Source: Pseudomonas sp. PB120 (GTDB taxonomy: Bacteria > Pseudomonadota > Gammaproteobacteria > Pseudomonadales > Pseudomonadaceae). From it: DNA of 44,353 nt. Position numbers and translations under genes: made by a program. This document shows positions 1 through 8,784 of the stretch, piece by piece; the stretch's first letter is position 1; the number at the start of each line of letters is the position of its first letter. Location of the stretch: contig NZ_RWIN01000081.1 of the NCBI RefSeq assembly GCF_009761815.1, positions 1 to 44,353 on the forward strand, read 5' to 3'. Under the pieces are notes generated by a model. The model did no database searches. It was not told the DNA's origin and saw only the letters and a list, made by a program, of their open reading frames with translations.

Positions 1-83
1 GAGCTTGCTCCCGCTGGGCAGCGCAGCGGCCCCAAAAAATGGGCCTGCTACGCAGTCCAGCGGGAGCAAGCTCCCTCGCCACA
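1..83. repeat. REPIN, family A (cut by window start)
   Basis: Two inverted copies of a palindrome with core GAGCTTGCTCCCGCTGGG flank a short central loop that itself has an AGCGGCCCC / GGGCCTGCTACGCAG pattern. The first arm is truncated by the window edge. It lies just downstream of the argA stop codon. The same arms and loop recur at 4315, 9181, 16934 and 37473, so this is a repeated family and not a one-off hairpin. It may also act as a transcript 3' end for argA. Confidence 0.85.
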
Positions 84-95
84 ACAGCTACGACG

Positions 96-1394
96 TCAGA
101 GGGTTTTTTCGAAGATCTTCGAATTACGCTGATAGTTATACAACGACGCCCGCGCCGACGGCAGCCGGTCCACGCTGCTCGGCACGAACCCGCGCTCACG
201 GAACCAGTGAGCGGTCCGGGTGGTGAGGACGAACAACGTGTTCAACCCTTGGGCACGGGCACGGGTTTCGATCCGTTCCAACAGTTCATCCCCGCGACCG
301 CCATGACGGTATTCCGGGTTCACCGCCAGGCACGCCAGCTCCCCGGCATCCGAATCGGCAATCTGATACAGCGCCGCGCACGCGATGATCATGCCTTCGC
401 GCTCAACCACGCTGAACTGCTCGATCTCACGCTCCAGCACTTCGCGGGAGCGACGCACCAGAATGCCCTGCTCTTCCAGCGGACTGATCAGGTCCAGCAA
501 CCCACCGACGTCTTCGATGGCCGCTTCGCGCACCACCTCGAATTGCTCCTGCGCCACCAGCGTACCGCCACCGTCACGGGTGAACAGTTCGGTCAGCAGC
601 GCACCGTCTTCGACATAACTGACGATGTGGCTACGAGCCACGCCGCCACGGCAGGCTTCGGCGGCGGCATCCAGCAGCTCCGCCTGATAGTTGCTGCCCA
701 GACGTTGCAGATGCGCCGGCACTTGTTGTGGACGCAGTTCGCGAACCAGCCGACCGTTTTCGTCGATCAAGCCCAGGTCGGCACCGAACAGCAGCAGTTT
801 GTCCGCGCCCAGATCAATGGCGGCGCGGGTGGCGACGTCTTCGCACGCCAGGTTGAAGATCTCGCCCGTCGGCGAATAGCCCAACGGCGACAGCAGCACG
901 ATGGAGCGCTCGTCCAGCAGGCGGTTGATGCCCTTGCGGTCGACCCGGCGTACTTCGCCGGTGTGGTGGTAGTCGACGCCTTCGAGCACGCCGATGGGCC
1001 GGGCCGTCACGAGGTTGCCGCTGGCCACCCGCAGGCGCGAGCCCTGCATCGGCGACGAGGCCATGTCCATCGACAGGCGCGCCTCGATGGCGATGCGCAA
1101 TTGGCCGACCGCATCGATCACGCACTCAAGGGTCGCGGCATCCGTGATGCGCATGCCGTGGTGGTAATGCGGGGTCAGGCCGCGTGCCGCGAGGCGGGTT
1201 TCGATTTGTGGTCGGGAGCCGTGAACCAGCACCAATCGCACGCCCAGGCTGTGCAGCAGCACCAGGTCATGGACGATATTGCCGAAGTTGGGGTGCTCCA
1301 CGCCGTCGCCGGGCAGCATGACGACAAAAGTGCAATCGCGGTGGGCGTTGATGTAAGGCGAAGCGTGACGAAGCCAATTAACGTATTCGGGCAT
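96..1394 (-). CDS. argA: Amino-acid N-acetyltransferase (N-acetylglutamate synthase)
   Basis: It transfers acetyl from acetyl-CoA to glutamate, the first step of arginine synthesis, in the cytoplasm. The 432-residue protein has the classical two-part ArgA layout: an N-terminal amino-acid-kinase-like domain (about 1-280; early VMLPGDGVEHPNF and VLVHGSRPQIE stretches) that normally carries arginine feedback inhibition, and a C-terminal GNAT domain (about 285-432; LACLAVNPEYRHGGRGDELL acetyl-CoA loop). The reading frame extends 10 codons upstream to a TTG, but the ATG at 1394 gives the start MPEYVNWLRHASPYI that I recall for Pseudomonas ArgA, with AGG-rich sequence just before it. argE lies upstream on the same strand, 231 bp away, with a REPIN between. 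No clear ArgR site was found. Confidence 0.96.
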   Translation of the reverse strand: MPEYVNWLRHASPYINAHRDCTFVVMLPGDGVEHPNFGNIVHDLVLLHSLGVRLVLVHGSRPQIETRLAARGLTPHYHHGMRITDAATLECVIDAVGQLRIAIEARLSMDMASSPMQGSRLRVASGNLVTARPIGVLEGVDYHHTGEVRRVDRKGINRLLDERSIVLLSPLGYSPTGEIFNLACEDVATRAAIDLGADKLLLFGADLGLIDENGRLVRELRPQQVPAHLQRLGSNYQAELLDAAAEACRGGVARSHIVSYVEDGALLTELFTRDGGGTLVAQEQFEVVREAAIEDVGGLLDLISPLEEQGILVRRSREVLEREIEQFSVVEREGMIIACAALYQIADSDAGELACLAVNPEYRHGGRGDELLERIETRARAQGLNTLFVLTTRTAHWFRERGFVPSSVDRLPSARASLYNYQRNSKIFEKTL

Positions 1395-1544
1395 GAACCT
1401 GGGCCTGTAATAAATAGCAGCCAAAAAATGGGCGAAACTGAAAACGCACAGCGGGCTGATGGTTATCGTCGGAACAGGCTTGGCGACACGCGCGCTCTCC
1501 TCATGAATACGGGTTGGGACACTGGCAATTTATACGCTGCCCCC

Positions 1545-1630
1545 TGTAGGAGCGAGCTTGCTCGCGAAAATCGAACAAGCCACACATTTTCTTTGCCAGA
1601 ACTACCATCGCGAGCGAGCTCGCTCCTACA
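1545..1630. repeat. REPIN, family B (overlaps argE stop)
   Basis: Inverted arms TGTAGGAGCGAGCTTGCTCG and the complement of GCGAGCGAGCTCGCTCCTACA are separated by a spacer of roughly 40 nt. The right-hand arm, read on the minus strand, begins TGTAGGAGCG, and its TAG is the stop codon of argE. The element lies between the co-directional genes argE and argA and so could modulate readthrough. Confidence 0.88.
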
Positions 1631-2786
1631 GTGGCGTTTTGGCCGGTGTCAGGCAGTAATGTTCAATCAGCTGACGTAATAGATGCACCGTAGGCTGCAA
1701 ACGTGACATTTCGAGGTATTCCCCGGGTTGGTGGGCGCAAGCGATATCGCCCGGGCCAAGCACCAGTGTTTCGCAGCCAAGGCGCTGAAGATAAGGCGCT
1801 TCGGTGCCGAACGCCACTGCTTCGGCTGGATGGCCGGTGAGCTTTTCGGCGATCCGGACCAATTCCGAGTCTTCGGCCTGCTCGAACGGCGGCACTTCAG
1901 GGAACAGCGGTGCATATTCGATTTTCACCTGATGCCGCTCGGCAATCGGGTTGAGCTTCTGCAAAATCGCTGCGCGCAGGGCTTTAGGGTCCATGCCCGG
2001 CAAAGGCCGCAGGTCGAATTCCAGTGAGCATTGGCCACAGATACGGTTGGGGTTGTCGCCGCCGTGAATGCAGCCGAAGTTCATGGTCGGCATCGGCACG
2101 CCGAACTGCGGATTACGGAATTCACGCTGCCACAGCAGGCGCAGGCCGCGCAGTTCGCCGATCGCGTCGTGCATCGCTTCAAGAGCGCTGTGCCCCAGGC
2201 GAGGGTCCGAGGAGTGGCCGCTCTGCCCGAGGATGTCGATGCGCTCCATCATGATGCCTTTGTGCATGCGGATCGGCTTGAGCCCGGTCGGCTCGCCGAT
2301 CACCGCCGCGCGCCCCAACGGACGCCCGGCGGCGGCCAGCGCACGAGCGCCGGACATGGAGCTCTCTTCATCGCAGGTGGCCAGAATCAGCAGCGGTTGC
2401 TTGAACGGCTGGTCGAGCAAGGGTTTGACGGCCTCGATGGCCAGGGCGAAAAAGCCTTTCATGTCACAACTGCCCAGGCCCACCCAGCGGCCGTCGACTT
2501 CGGTGAGTGTCAACGGATCGGTCTGCCACAGCGCGCCATCGAACGGCACCGTGTCGCTGTGCCCCGCCAGCACCAGGCCACCCGGACCGGAACCGAAACT
2601 GGCCAGCAGGTTGAATTTGCCAGGGCTGACCTGCTGGATGTCGCAGGCAAAACCCAGGTCGCCGAGCCAAGTCGCCAGCAGGTCGATCACCGGGCGATTG
2701 GTCTGGTCGAGGCTGGGCTGGGTGCAACTGACGGACGGCGCAGCGATCAGCGCAGCGAACTGATCTTTCATGGACGGCAAAGGCAT
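1626..2786 (-). CDS. argE: Acetylornithine deacetylase (M20 family)
   Basis: It hydrolyses N-acetylornithine to ornithine and acetate. The 386-residue protein carries the M20 metallopeptidase signature: H76 and D78 in GHSDTVPFDG, the bridging D108 in GSCDMKG, and E140-E141 in TCDEESS. A dimerisation (lid) domain occupies roughly 180-290. The open frame runs much further upstream, but the ATG at 2786 has GGAG six bases before it, whereas the alternative ATG at 2771 has no ribosome site. Many pseudomonads recycle the acetyl group with ArgJ, so ArgE here may be partly redundant (family knowledge, not visible here). The stop codon TAG belongs to the adjoining REP sequence. It is divergent from the CYTH/CHAD gene, with 157 bp between. 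Confidence 0.93.
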   Translation of the reverse strand: MPLPSMKDQFAALIAAPSVSCTQPSLDQTNRPVIDLLATWLGDLGFACDIQQVSPGKFNLLASFGSGPGGLVLAGHSDTVPFDGALWQTDPLTLTEVDGRWVGLGSCDMKGFFALAIEAVKPLLDQPFKQPLLILATCDEESSMSGARALAAAGRPLGRAAVIGEPTGLKPIRMHKGIMMERIDILGQSGHSSDPRLGHSALEAMHDAIGELRGLRLLWQREFRNPQFGVPMPTMNFGCIHGGDNPNRICGQCSLEFDLRPLPGMDPKALRAAILQKLNPIAERHQVKIEYAPLFPEVPPFEQAEDSELVRIAEKLTGHPAEAVAFGTEAPYLQRLGCETLVLGPGDIACAHQPGEYLEMSRLQPTVHLLRQLIEHYCLTPAKTPL

Positions 2787-2943
2787 CGCTGACTCCAGGC
2801 TCCCGATTTGAAGTCCATCATAGAGCCATCCAGTGACAGGAATAAACCGTCGCGGCGCGTTGGGTGGACGAGTCCTGTACACTGCACGACCTTGGCAGCC
2901 ACACATTCCCCCGGCTGCGCTCCCGATTCTGGATTTTCCGGCC

Positions 2944-4311
2944 ATGCACAAAGAAACTGAAATCAAACTCCGCGTCAGCCGCGAAACCCTCGCCGCCCTG
3001 CGCGAGCACCCGCTCCTGAAAAAACGCAACAAAAGTGGCTGGGAACGCCGTGAGTTGATGAATCAATACTTCGACACGCCCGAGCGCGACCTGGCCCAGG
3101 CCAAGGTTGCCTTGCGCCTGCGCCGCGATGGCGAGCAAGTGATTCAGACGCTCAAGACTCGCGGCCAAAGTGTTGCCGGCCTGTCCGAACGCAACGAGTT
3201 CAACTGGGACCTGCCCAAGGCCAAGCTCGACATCAAAAAGCTCGATGGCGAGTGCTGGCCGGAGCAACTGGCCGATCTGGACAAAAAAACGCTGAAAGGG
3301 ATTTTCACCACCGACTTCGTGCGTGAGTACGCCGAAATCGCCTGGGGCCGTGGCAAGACCAAAGTCGTGATTGAAGCCGCCCTGGACCTGGGTCACGTCA
3401 TTGTCGGCAAACAGAAAGAAGAAATCTGCGAACTGGAACTGGAACTGCGCGAAGGCGATCCGGCCGCATTGCTGGAACTGGCCGCCGAACTGGCCGTGAC
3501 GCTGCCCCTGATGCCGTGTGACATCAGCAAGGCCGAGCGCGGATACCGTTTGTACGACGCCAACAGCTACTCGCTGAGCCTGCCGGCGCCACAGATCACC
3601 GCCGAAACTCCGCTGGACGATGCGTTCGCCGCCCTGAGCTGGCACTTGCTGAGCAGCAGCCAGCGCCTGGCCGAGCAGTATCGCTTCAACGGCCACTGGC
3701 GCCTGTTGCTGGACTGGGTTGAAAACCTGGCGGAACTGCGCGCCCTGCTGAGCAGCCTCGGCCAGGCCGCACCGCGCCAGTCGACGCACGATCTGCGCCT
3801 GGCACTGGACGCCTTGCTCGAAGACTGGCGCCCGCTGGTACAAGCCGGTATCGAGGACGAAGACGTGCGCAAAGCCGCGCCCGAGCAGTTCCTCGAAGAG
3901 CTCGAAGACCCGCGCTGGGGCCTGTTCTCCCTGACCACTTCGCGCTGGTTGCTGGCCCGCACCTGGGCTGCCGATCGCAACGTACGCGGCAATCGTCAGG
4001 GCGCGGCGCAACTGGGCAGCTGGTTGCCGCGCCTGTTAGGCGAGGAAGCCACTTCGTTGCAATTGCAGCGCTACCAGCAACAGCCGGAAGACTTGGCCGA
4101 GCAACTGCCACGCATCGAGCGCATCCAGGCCTGGCTGCACCACGCCCGCCACGTGCTGGACATCCCGGAAATGGATCGCCTGTACGGCGAGTTGAAACAA
4201 CTGGCACAACTGGCCAACGAGCCGATTACCGATGAATCGCTGGATGCCCGCAAGCAGCAGGCGATTGCGGTTTATCAGAATCGTGCCTGGAAAATGCTTC
4301 TGCGCATGTAA
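2944..4311 (+). CDS. CYTH and CHAD domain protein (probable inorganic triphosphatase)
   Basis: The 455-residue protein opens with a CYTH domain (about 1-200) carrying the diagnostic ExExK motif as E4, E6 and K8 in MHKETEIKL, plus RLRRDGEQVIQTLKTRG and basic/acidic pairs expected of the triphosphate tunnel. A CHAD domain (about 215-455) follows, rich in conserved histidines and arginines and linked in this family to polyphosphate binding. E. coli YgiF, with the same architecture, hydrolyses inorganic triphosphate. The start was chosen because the CYTH domain begins at once and the longer upstream frame overlaps the argE promoter region. A polyphosphate-linked role would match the ppx and ppk genes 32 kb away, but that is inference. 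Confidence 0.9.
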   Translation: MHKETEIKLRVSRETLAALREHPLLKKRNKSGWERRELMNQYFDTPERDLAQAKVALRLRRDGEQVIQTLKTRGQSVAGLSERNEFNWDLPKAKLDIKKLDGECWPEQLADLDKKTLKGIFTTDFVREYAEIAWGRGKTKVVIEAALDLGHVIVGKQKEEICELELELREGDPAALLELAAELAVTLPLMPCDISKAERGYRLYDANSYSLSLPAPQITAETPLDDAFAALSWHLLSSSQRLAEQYRFNGHWRLLLDWVENLAELRALLSSLGQAAPRQSTHDLRLALDALLEDWRPLVQAGIEDEDVRKAAPEQFLEELEDPRWGLFSLTTSRWLLARTWAADRNVRGNRQGAAQLGSWLPRLLGEEATSLQLQRYQQQPEDLAEQLPRIERIQAWLHHARHVLDIPEMDRLYGELKQLAQLANEPITDESLDARKQQAIAVYQNRAWKMLLRM

Positions 4312-4314
4312 CCC

Positions 4315-4406
4315 TGTGGCGAGGGAGCTTGCTCCCGCTGGACTGCGCAGCAGGCCCATTTTGGGGTCCGCTTCGCGGCCCAGCGGGAGCAAGCTCCCTC
4401 GCAACA
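4315..4406. repeat. REPIN, family A
   Basis: Inverted arms TGTGGCGAGGGAGCTTGCTC and AGCGGGAGCAAGCTCCCTCG flank a GCGCAGCAGGCCC ... GGTCCGCTTCGCGGCCC loop, which is the family-A loop in inverted orientation. It fills the junction between the convergent CYTH/CHAD gene and the Lrp/AsnC gene and probably forms a long hairpin in both transcripts. Confidence 0.88.
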
Positions 4407-4417
4407 AAAGCCATCTT

Positions 4418-4888
4418 TCAGCGCAGCACCGGCAAACTCGTCGTGGACTTGATCTCCGACAACGCCACAATCGAGTTCACTTCCTGAATCCCCGGCACCA
4501 TCGACAGTTTCTCGAAGAAAAACCGCTCATACGCCTCGATGTCCGCCGTGACGATCCGCAGCAAAAAATCCACCGCCCCCATCAGCACATAACACTCCAG
4601 CACCTCGGGAAAACCGCGAATCGCCTCGGTGAATTCGGTGAAGTTCGAACGTCCATGGGCGTTGAGTTTGACCTCGGCAAAAATCTGCGTGTTCAGCCCG
4701 ATCTTCTTGCGGTCCAGCAACGTGACCTGCGCGCGAATGATCCCCTCCTCCTTCATTCGCTGGATCCGCCGCCAGCAGGGCGACTGAGAAAGCCCCACCT
4801 GCTCGGCGATTTGAGCGCTGGACAGTGAAGCATCCTCTTGCAGCAACGCGAGAATCTTGCGGTCGTAGCCATCCAGCTCGCTGTGCAT
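4418..4888 (-). CDS. Lrp/AsnC family transcriptional regulator
   Basis: The 156-residue protein has the full Lrp/AsnC layout. An N-terminal winged helix-turn-helix (LDGYDRKILALLQEDASLS, then QIAEQVGLSQSPCWRRIQRM, about residues 5-55) binds DNA. A C-terminal RAM/ACT-like ligand domain (about 70-150; VLECYVLMGAVDFLLRIV and VPGIQEVNSIVAL) senses an amino acid or similar small molecule. Family length is normal. It is divergent from a small ACT-like gene across a 126-bp AT-rich spacer containing an inverted repeat, so autoregulation and control of that neighbour are both plausible. The ligand cannot be read from the sequence. Confidence 0.93.
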   Translation of the reverse strand: MHSELDGYDRKILALLQEDASLSSAQIAEQVGLSQSPCWRRIQRMKEEGIIRAQVTLLDRKKIGLNTQIFAEVKLNAHGRSNFTEFTEAIRGFPEVLECYVLMGAVDFLLRIVTADIEAYERFFFEKLSMVPGIQEVNSIVALSEIKSTTSLPVLR

Positions 4889-4918
4889 AAAATTACCTTT
4901 TACTTTGGCTTTACCGAA

Positions 4919-4942
4919 TTAAGCGATTCGATAAATCGCTAA
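4919..4942. promoter_or_regulatory. Candidate operator between AsnC gene and ACT-like gene
   Basis: The inverted repeat AGCGAT (4922-4927) / ATCGCT (4935-4940) has a 7-base AT-rich centre and near-symmetrical TTA/TAA flanks. It sits about 30 bases upstream of the regulator start and about 75 bases upstream of the divergent gene, where an Lrp-type autoregulator would be expected to bind. Identification is by position and symmetry only. Confidence 0.4.
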
Positions 4943-5014
4943 TAAGCCCAATCATAGATAAGAAATGCCCCGCTCCGAATGTAAAAATTCCTCCAATGAT
5001 TTTGGAGATGGACC

Positions 5015-5353
5015 ATGCCGCATCTGGAAGCCGTACACACCCTGCCTACCCGCGCCGATGTCTGGAACGTCAGCAACGCTCACTGCCGTGTTCACTATCA
5101 ATTATTGGCCGAGGTCGAGCCGGACCTGCTGTGCCGGGCGCTTAACCTCTTCGCGTTGCAATGCCTGACGCCGCAACAGGTCAACCTGCAGCGCATGGAC
5201 GATTTGATGTCGATCGACATCGTCATCGACGGCCTCAGTTGGCACCGCGCGCAAGTGATCGCAGAAAAACTGCGTAACCTGATCGGCGTCTGCTCGGTGG
5301 AAGTGCAAGCCGCTGATTCTGCGTGGGTGGAACCGGCTCAGGCGGCGGGCTGA
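5015..5353 (+). CDS. Small ACT-like domain protein, unknown function
   Basis: The 112-residue soluble protein has no signal peptide. Residues about 25-100 (HYQLLAEVEPDLLCRALNLF, then VNLQRMDDLMSIDIVIDGLS, then EKLRNLIGVCSVEVQ) give an alternating beta-alpha-beta-beta-alpha-beta pattern like the ACT regulatory subunits of acetolactate synthase (IlvM/IlvN type), but no catalytic partner is adjacent. The ATG at 5015 is preceded by GGAGATGGACC. It is divergent from the Lrp/AsnC regulator, and both proteins carry ligand-binding folds of the ACT/RAM class. A sensor or regulatory-subunit role is inferred; the exact function is unknown. Confidence 0.75.
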   Translation: MPHLEAVHTLPTRADVWNVSNAHCRVHYQLLAEVEPDLLCRALNLFALQCLTPQQVNLQRMDDLMSIDIVIDGLSWHRAQVIAEKLRNLIGVCSVEVQAADSAWVEPAQAAG

Positions 5354-5443
5354 AAAAACTCGACACGGCTTCGTCGGGTAGTGGCCCAACGGTCTGCGGC
5401 TGCGCGACTATCCTTTGCGAACTGTTGTTCATGAGGAGCCCGC

Positions 5444-7228
5444 ATGTCCGTTCAATTCGCCATTCAGGACCGCTGGCTGGATCTCAATGATTTGCTGCGT
5501 GAGTTGGTCGCCCAAGGCTTTATCAGCCAGGATTCGGCCGAGCACGCACTCAATGCCCGACGCCGACACGCCGCCAATGGCCAGATGCACCCGCTGGAGT
5601 TCATCGCCAGCCAACACCTGGACGACCTCAGCCGTCCCGGCAAACACCTCGACCTGGAAAGCCTGACCCTGTGGCTGTCGCAGCAGGCCGGCCAGCCGTA
5701 CTTGCGCATCGATCCACTGAAAATCAACGTCGCGGCGATTACCCCGCTGATGTCCTACGCCTTCGCCCAACGGCACAAGATTCTCGCGGTCGCCATCGAT
5801 CGCGATGCGGTCACCGTGGCCAGTGCCCAGCCTTACGTCAACGGTTGGGAAGCCGACCTGACCCACGTGTTGAAACTGCCGATCAAGCGCGTGGTGGCCA
5901 ACCCGGTCGACATCCAGCGTTTCAGCGTGGAGTTCTTCCGCCTGGCCAAATCGGTCACCGGCGCCAACACCGCCGATCAACCGACGAACACCCTGGGCAA
6001 CTTTGAACAGTTGCTCAACCTTGGCGCCAGCGACCAGGAACCCGACGCCAACGACGCGCACATCGTCAACATCGTCGACTGGCTGTTCCAATATGCGTTC
6101 CAGCAACGCGCCAGCGACATCCACATCGAACCCCGACGCGAACAAGGCACGGTGCGCTTCCGCATTGATGGTGTGTTGCACAACGTCTATCAATTCCCGC
6201 CGCAAGTGACCATGGCCATCGTCAGTCGCCTGAAAAGCCTGGGGCGAATGAACGTCGCGGAAAAACGCAAACCCCAGGACGGCCGGGTGAAGACCAAGAC
6301 CCCGGACGGTGGCGAAGTCGAATTGCGGCTATCGACCTTGCCGACGGCATTCGGCGAAAAAATGGTCATGCGGATTTTCGATCCGGAAGTCCTGCTCAAG
6401 GATTTCGACCAGTTGGGTTTCTCCGCCGATGACCTGCGCCGCTGGCAAGACATGACCCGCCAGCCCAACGGCATCATCCTGGTGACCGGGCCGACCGGTT
6501 CGGGCAAGACCACCACGCTCTACACCACGCTCAAGAAACTGGCGACACCGGAGGTCAATCTCTGCACCATCGAAGACCCCATCGAGATGGTCGAACCGGC
6601 GTTCAACCAGATGCAGGTCCAGCACAACATCGACCTGACCTTCGCCGCCGGTGTGCGCGCGCTGATGCGGCAGGACCCGGACATCATCATGATCGGCGAG
6701 ATCCGCGACCTCGAAACCGCAGAAATGGCCATCCAGGCGGCACTCACCGGTCACTTGGTGCTGTCGACGCTACACACCAACGATGCGCCGAGCGCGATCA
6801 GCCGCCTGCTGGAACTCGGCGTGCCGCATTACTTGATCAAAGCCACGGTCCTCGGCGTCATGGCGCAACGGCTGGTGCGCACCTTGTGCCCGCATTGCAA
6901 GGCGCCGCTGACCCTGGGGGAAGAAGACTGGCAAACCCTGACCAAGCCCTGGCAAGCACCGCTACCGACCAACGCCCAGCGCGCCATTGGTTGCCTGGAG
7001 TGTCGTGACACCGGCTATCGCGGCCGCGCCGGGGTGTACGAAATCATGCAGCTGACGGACGGGCTCAAGGCGCTGATCAATCCCGATACCGATTTGCTGG
7101 CGATCCGGCGCCAGGCGTTCAAGGAAGGCATGCGAAGTTTGCGGCTGTCGGGGGCACAGAAAGTTGCGGCCGGGGTGACGACCATCGAGGAGGTATTGCG
7201 AGTGACGCCGCAGAGCGAGCAGAAATGA
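5444..7228 (+). CDS. GspE/PilB family secretion or pilus-assembly ATPase (orphan)
   Basis: The 594-residue protein has an N-terminal MshEN/GspE-N-like region (about 1-160), a Walker A motif GPTGSGKTTT starting at residue 349, an Asp box and Walker B region (RQDPDIIMIGEIRDLETA), a His box (TGHLVLSTLHTNDA), and the tetracysteine zinc site as C482/C485 and C517/C520. These are the hallmarks of hexameric ATPases that power type II secretion or type IV pilus extension. No inner-membrane platform (GspF/PilC), pilin or secretin gene lies nearby, so it is a stand-alone gene whose partners must be elsewhere. Start: AGGAG precedes the ATG at 5444. Confidence 0.92.
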   Translation: MSVQFAIQDRWLDLNDLLRELVAQGFISQDSAEHALNARRRHAANGQMHPLEFIASQHLDDLSRPGKHLDLESLTLWLSQQAGQPYLRIDPLKINVAAITPLMSYAFAQRHKILAVAIDRDAVTVASAQPYVNGWEADLTHVLKLPIKRVVANPVDIQRFSVEFFRLAKSVTGANTADQPTNTLGNFEQLLNLGASDQEPDANDAHIVNIVDWLFQYAFQQRASDIHIEPRREQGTVRFRIDGVLHNVYQFPPQVTMAIVSRLKSLGRMNVAEKRKPQDGRVKTKTPDGGEVELRLSTLPTAFGEKMVMRIFDPEVLLKDFDQLGFSADDLRRWQDMTRQPNGIILVTGPTGSGKTTTLYTTLKKLATPEVNLCTIEDPIEMVEPAFNQMQVQHNIDLTFAAGVRALMRQDPDIIMIGEIRDLETAEMAIQAALTGHLVLSTLHTNDAPSAISRLLELGVPHYLIKATVLGVMAQRLVRTLCPHCKAPLTLGEEDWQTLTKPWQAPLPTNAQRAIGCLECRDTGYRGRAGVYEIMQLTDGLKALINPDTDLLAIRRQAFKEGMRSLRLSGAQKVAAGVTTIEEVLRVTPQSEQK

Positions 7229-7337
7229 AACCTATTGTGTCTCCTGATGATGCGGGACATGACTGAACAGTTCTTATCCCTGACCCGCGCCGCTACACTC
7301 CTGCGATCGCAACTTCATTGATCAACAGGGAATCGTT

Positions 7338-8258
7338 ATGCAGATCGGTAGCGTGCTTTTGCTTTTTGTCGGCCTCGTGGTCGCCATTCTGTTCATGGGT
7401 TTCAAGGTAGTGCCGCAGGGTTATCAATGGACGGTCGAACGTTTCGGCCGCTACACCAATACCCTCAAGCCTGGCCTGAACATCATCATTCCGATCATGG
7501 ATCGCATCGGTCGCAAGATTAACGTGATGGAAAGCGTGCTGGACATTCCGCCCCAGGAAGTCATCACCGCTGACAACGCCACGGTGCAGATCGACGCCGT
7601 GTGCTTCTTCCAGGTGGTCAACACCGCGCAGGCCGCCTATGAGGTGAACAACCTCGAACACGCTATCCGCAACCTGCTGCAAACCAATATCCGTACCGTG
7701 CTCGGCTCGATGGAACTGGACGCGATGCTCAGCCAGCGTGACGGGATTAACGAAAAACTGCTGCGCACCGTCGACGAAGCCACCGCGCCATGGGGCATCA
7801 AGATCACCCGGATCGAGATCAAGGACATCAGCCCTCCGGCCGATTTGATGGCCGCGATGTCGGGGCAAATGAAAGCCGAGCGGATCAAGCGTGCGCAGAT
7901 CCTTGAAGCCGAAGGCCTGCGAGCGGCAGCGATCCTCACCGCCGAAGGCAAGAAACAGGCGCAGATCCTGGAGGCCGAAGGGGGTCGTCAGGCCGCGTTC
8001 CTCGAAGCCGAAGCCCGCGAACGACAAGCCGAGGCGGAAGCCCAGGCGACCAAAGTGGTATCCGAAGCCATCGCCGGTGGCAACGTACAAGCGGTGAACT
8101 ACTTCGTTGCGCAGAAATACATCGATGCCTTGGGCAAGCTGGCGTCGGCCAACAACAGCAAAGTGATTCTGATGCCGCTCGAGGCGAGCTCGATGATCGG
8201 CGCAGTCGGCGGCATCGGCGAAATCGTCAAGGCCACGTTCGATAACAAGAAAGCCTGA
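7338..8258 (+). CDS. SPFH/stomatin-family membrane protein (QmcA-like)
   Basis: The 306-residue protein has one N-terminal membrane segment (about residues 4-22, [17 protein letters not shown]) followed by the SPFH/band-7 domain ([19 protein letters not shown] ... [19 protein letters not shown]) and an Ala/Glu-rich coiled coil (about 180-240, repeated ILEAEG units) that drives oligomerisation. Such proteins form ring or cage assemblies in the inner membrane and scaffold functional microdomains or proteases. The nfeD-like gene starts 8 bp downstream, the usual pairing for this family. The exact partner protease is not indicated here. Confidence 0.93.
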   Translation: MQIGSVLLLFVGLVVAILFMGFKVVPQGYQWTVERFGRYTNTLKPGLNIIIPIMDRIGRKINVMESVLDIPPQEVITADNATVQIDAVCFFQVVNTAQAAYEVNNLEHAIRNLLQTNIRTVLGSMELDAMLSQRDGINEKLLRTVDEATAPWGIKITRIEIKDISPPADLMAAMSGQMKAERIKRAQILEAEGLRAAAILTAEGKKQAQILEAEGGRQAAFLEAEARERQAEAEAQATKVVSEAIAGGNVQAVNYFVAQKYIDALGKLASANNSKVILMPLEASSMIGAVGGIGEIVKATFDNKKA

Positions 8259-8266
8259 GGCACGTT

Positions 8267-8716
8267 ATGTGGGCATTTCTGCAGCATCTATCGTTCTGGG
8301 ACTGGCTGGCATTGGGCACCCTGCTGCTGATTCTCGAAGTGTTCGGCGCCGGTGGCTACCTGCTTTGGATCGGCATGGCCGCTGCTGCCGTGGGTGTGCT
8401 GACTTACCTGGTGCCGGCCATGTCCTGGGAATTGCAGTTCCTGCTGTTCGGCCTGCTCTCTATCGCCACCGCCTTGTATTGGTGGCGGCGCCAGCGCAGT
8501 GCGGTGCGGGATAGTGATCAGCCGAACCTCAACCTGCGCGGCCAGGAACTGATCGGCAAAACCTTTGTGGTACATGAAGCGATTGTCGACGGGCGCGGCA
8601 AGATCAAGGTGGCCGACGGTGTGTGGATGGCCCGTGGGCCGGACGCGGCAACCGGCAGCCGGGTTCGGGTGATCGGGCAGCAAGGTGCGATTTTGCTGGT
8701 CGAAACGGCTGACTGA
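8267..8716 (+). CDS. NfeD family membrane protein
   Basis: The 149-residue protein has three hydrophobic segments (about 12-28, 30-50 and 54-68) and then a soluble beta-rich OB-fold domain (about 85-149; LIGKTFVVHEAIVDGRGKIK, GSRVRVIGQQGAILLVE). NfeD proteins associate with SPFH partners, and the gene follows the stomatin homologue by 8 bp, so the two are almost certainly co-transcribed and act as one membrane complex. This is the short NfeD form without the ClpP-like protease domain seen in long versions. Confidence 0.92.
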   Translation: MWAFLQHLSFWDWLALGTLLLILEVFGAGGYLLWIGMAAAAVGVLTYLVPAMSWELQFLLFGLLSIATALYWWRRQRSAVRDSDQPNLNLRGQELIGKTFVVHEAIVDGRGKIKVADGVWMARGPDAATGSRVRVIGQQGAILLVETAD

Positions 8717-8784
8717 GGGGCAAGGGAACTGGATTGGGGGGTTGGCAATCAAACGCCGTAGTTAACCCAGTGGAGTCACCCCTC

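Noticed and set aside
1395..1544. Possible ArgR operator upstream of argA
   Set aside because: One TGTCGC sequence is present on the minus strand, but the rest of the Pseudomonas ArgR half-site does not follow at the expected spacing.
39..1679. 546-codon plus-strand frame opposite argA
   Set aside because: Antisense of argA running through REP sequence at both ends; no domain seen.
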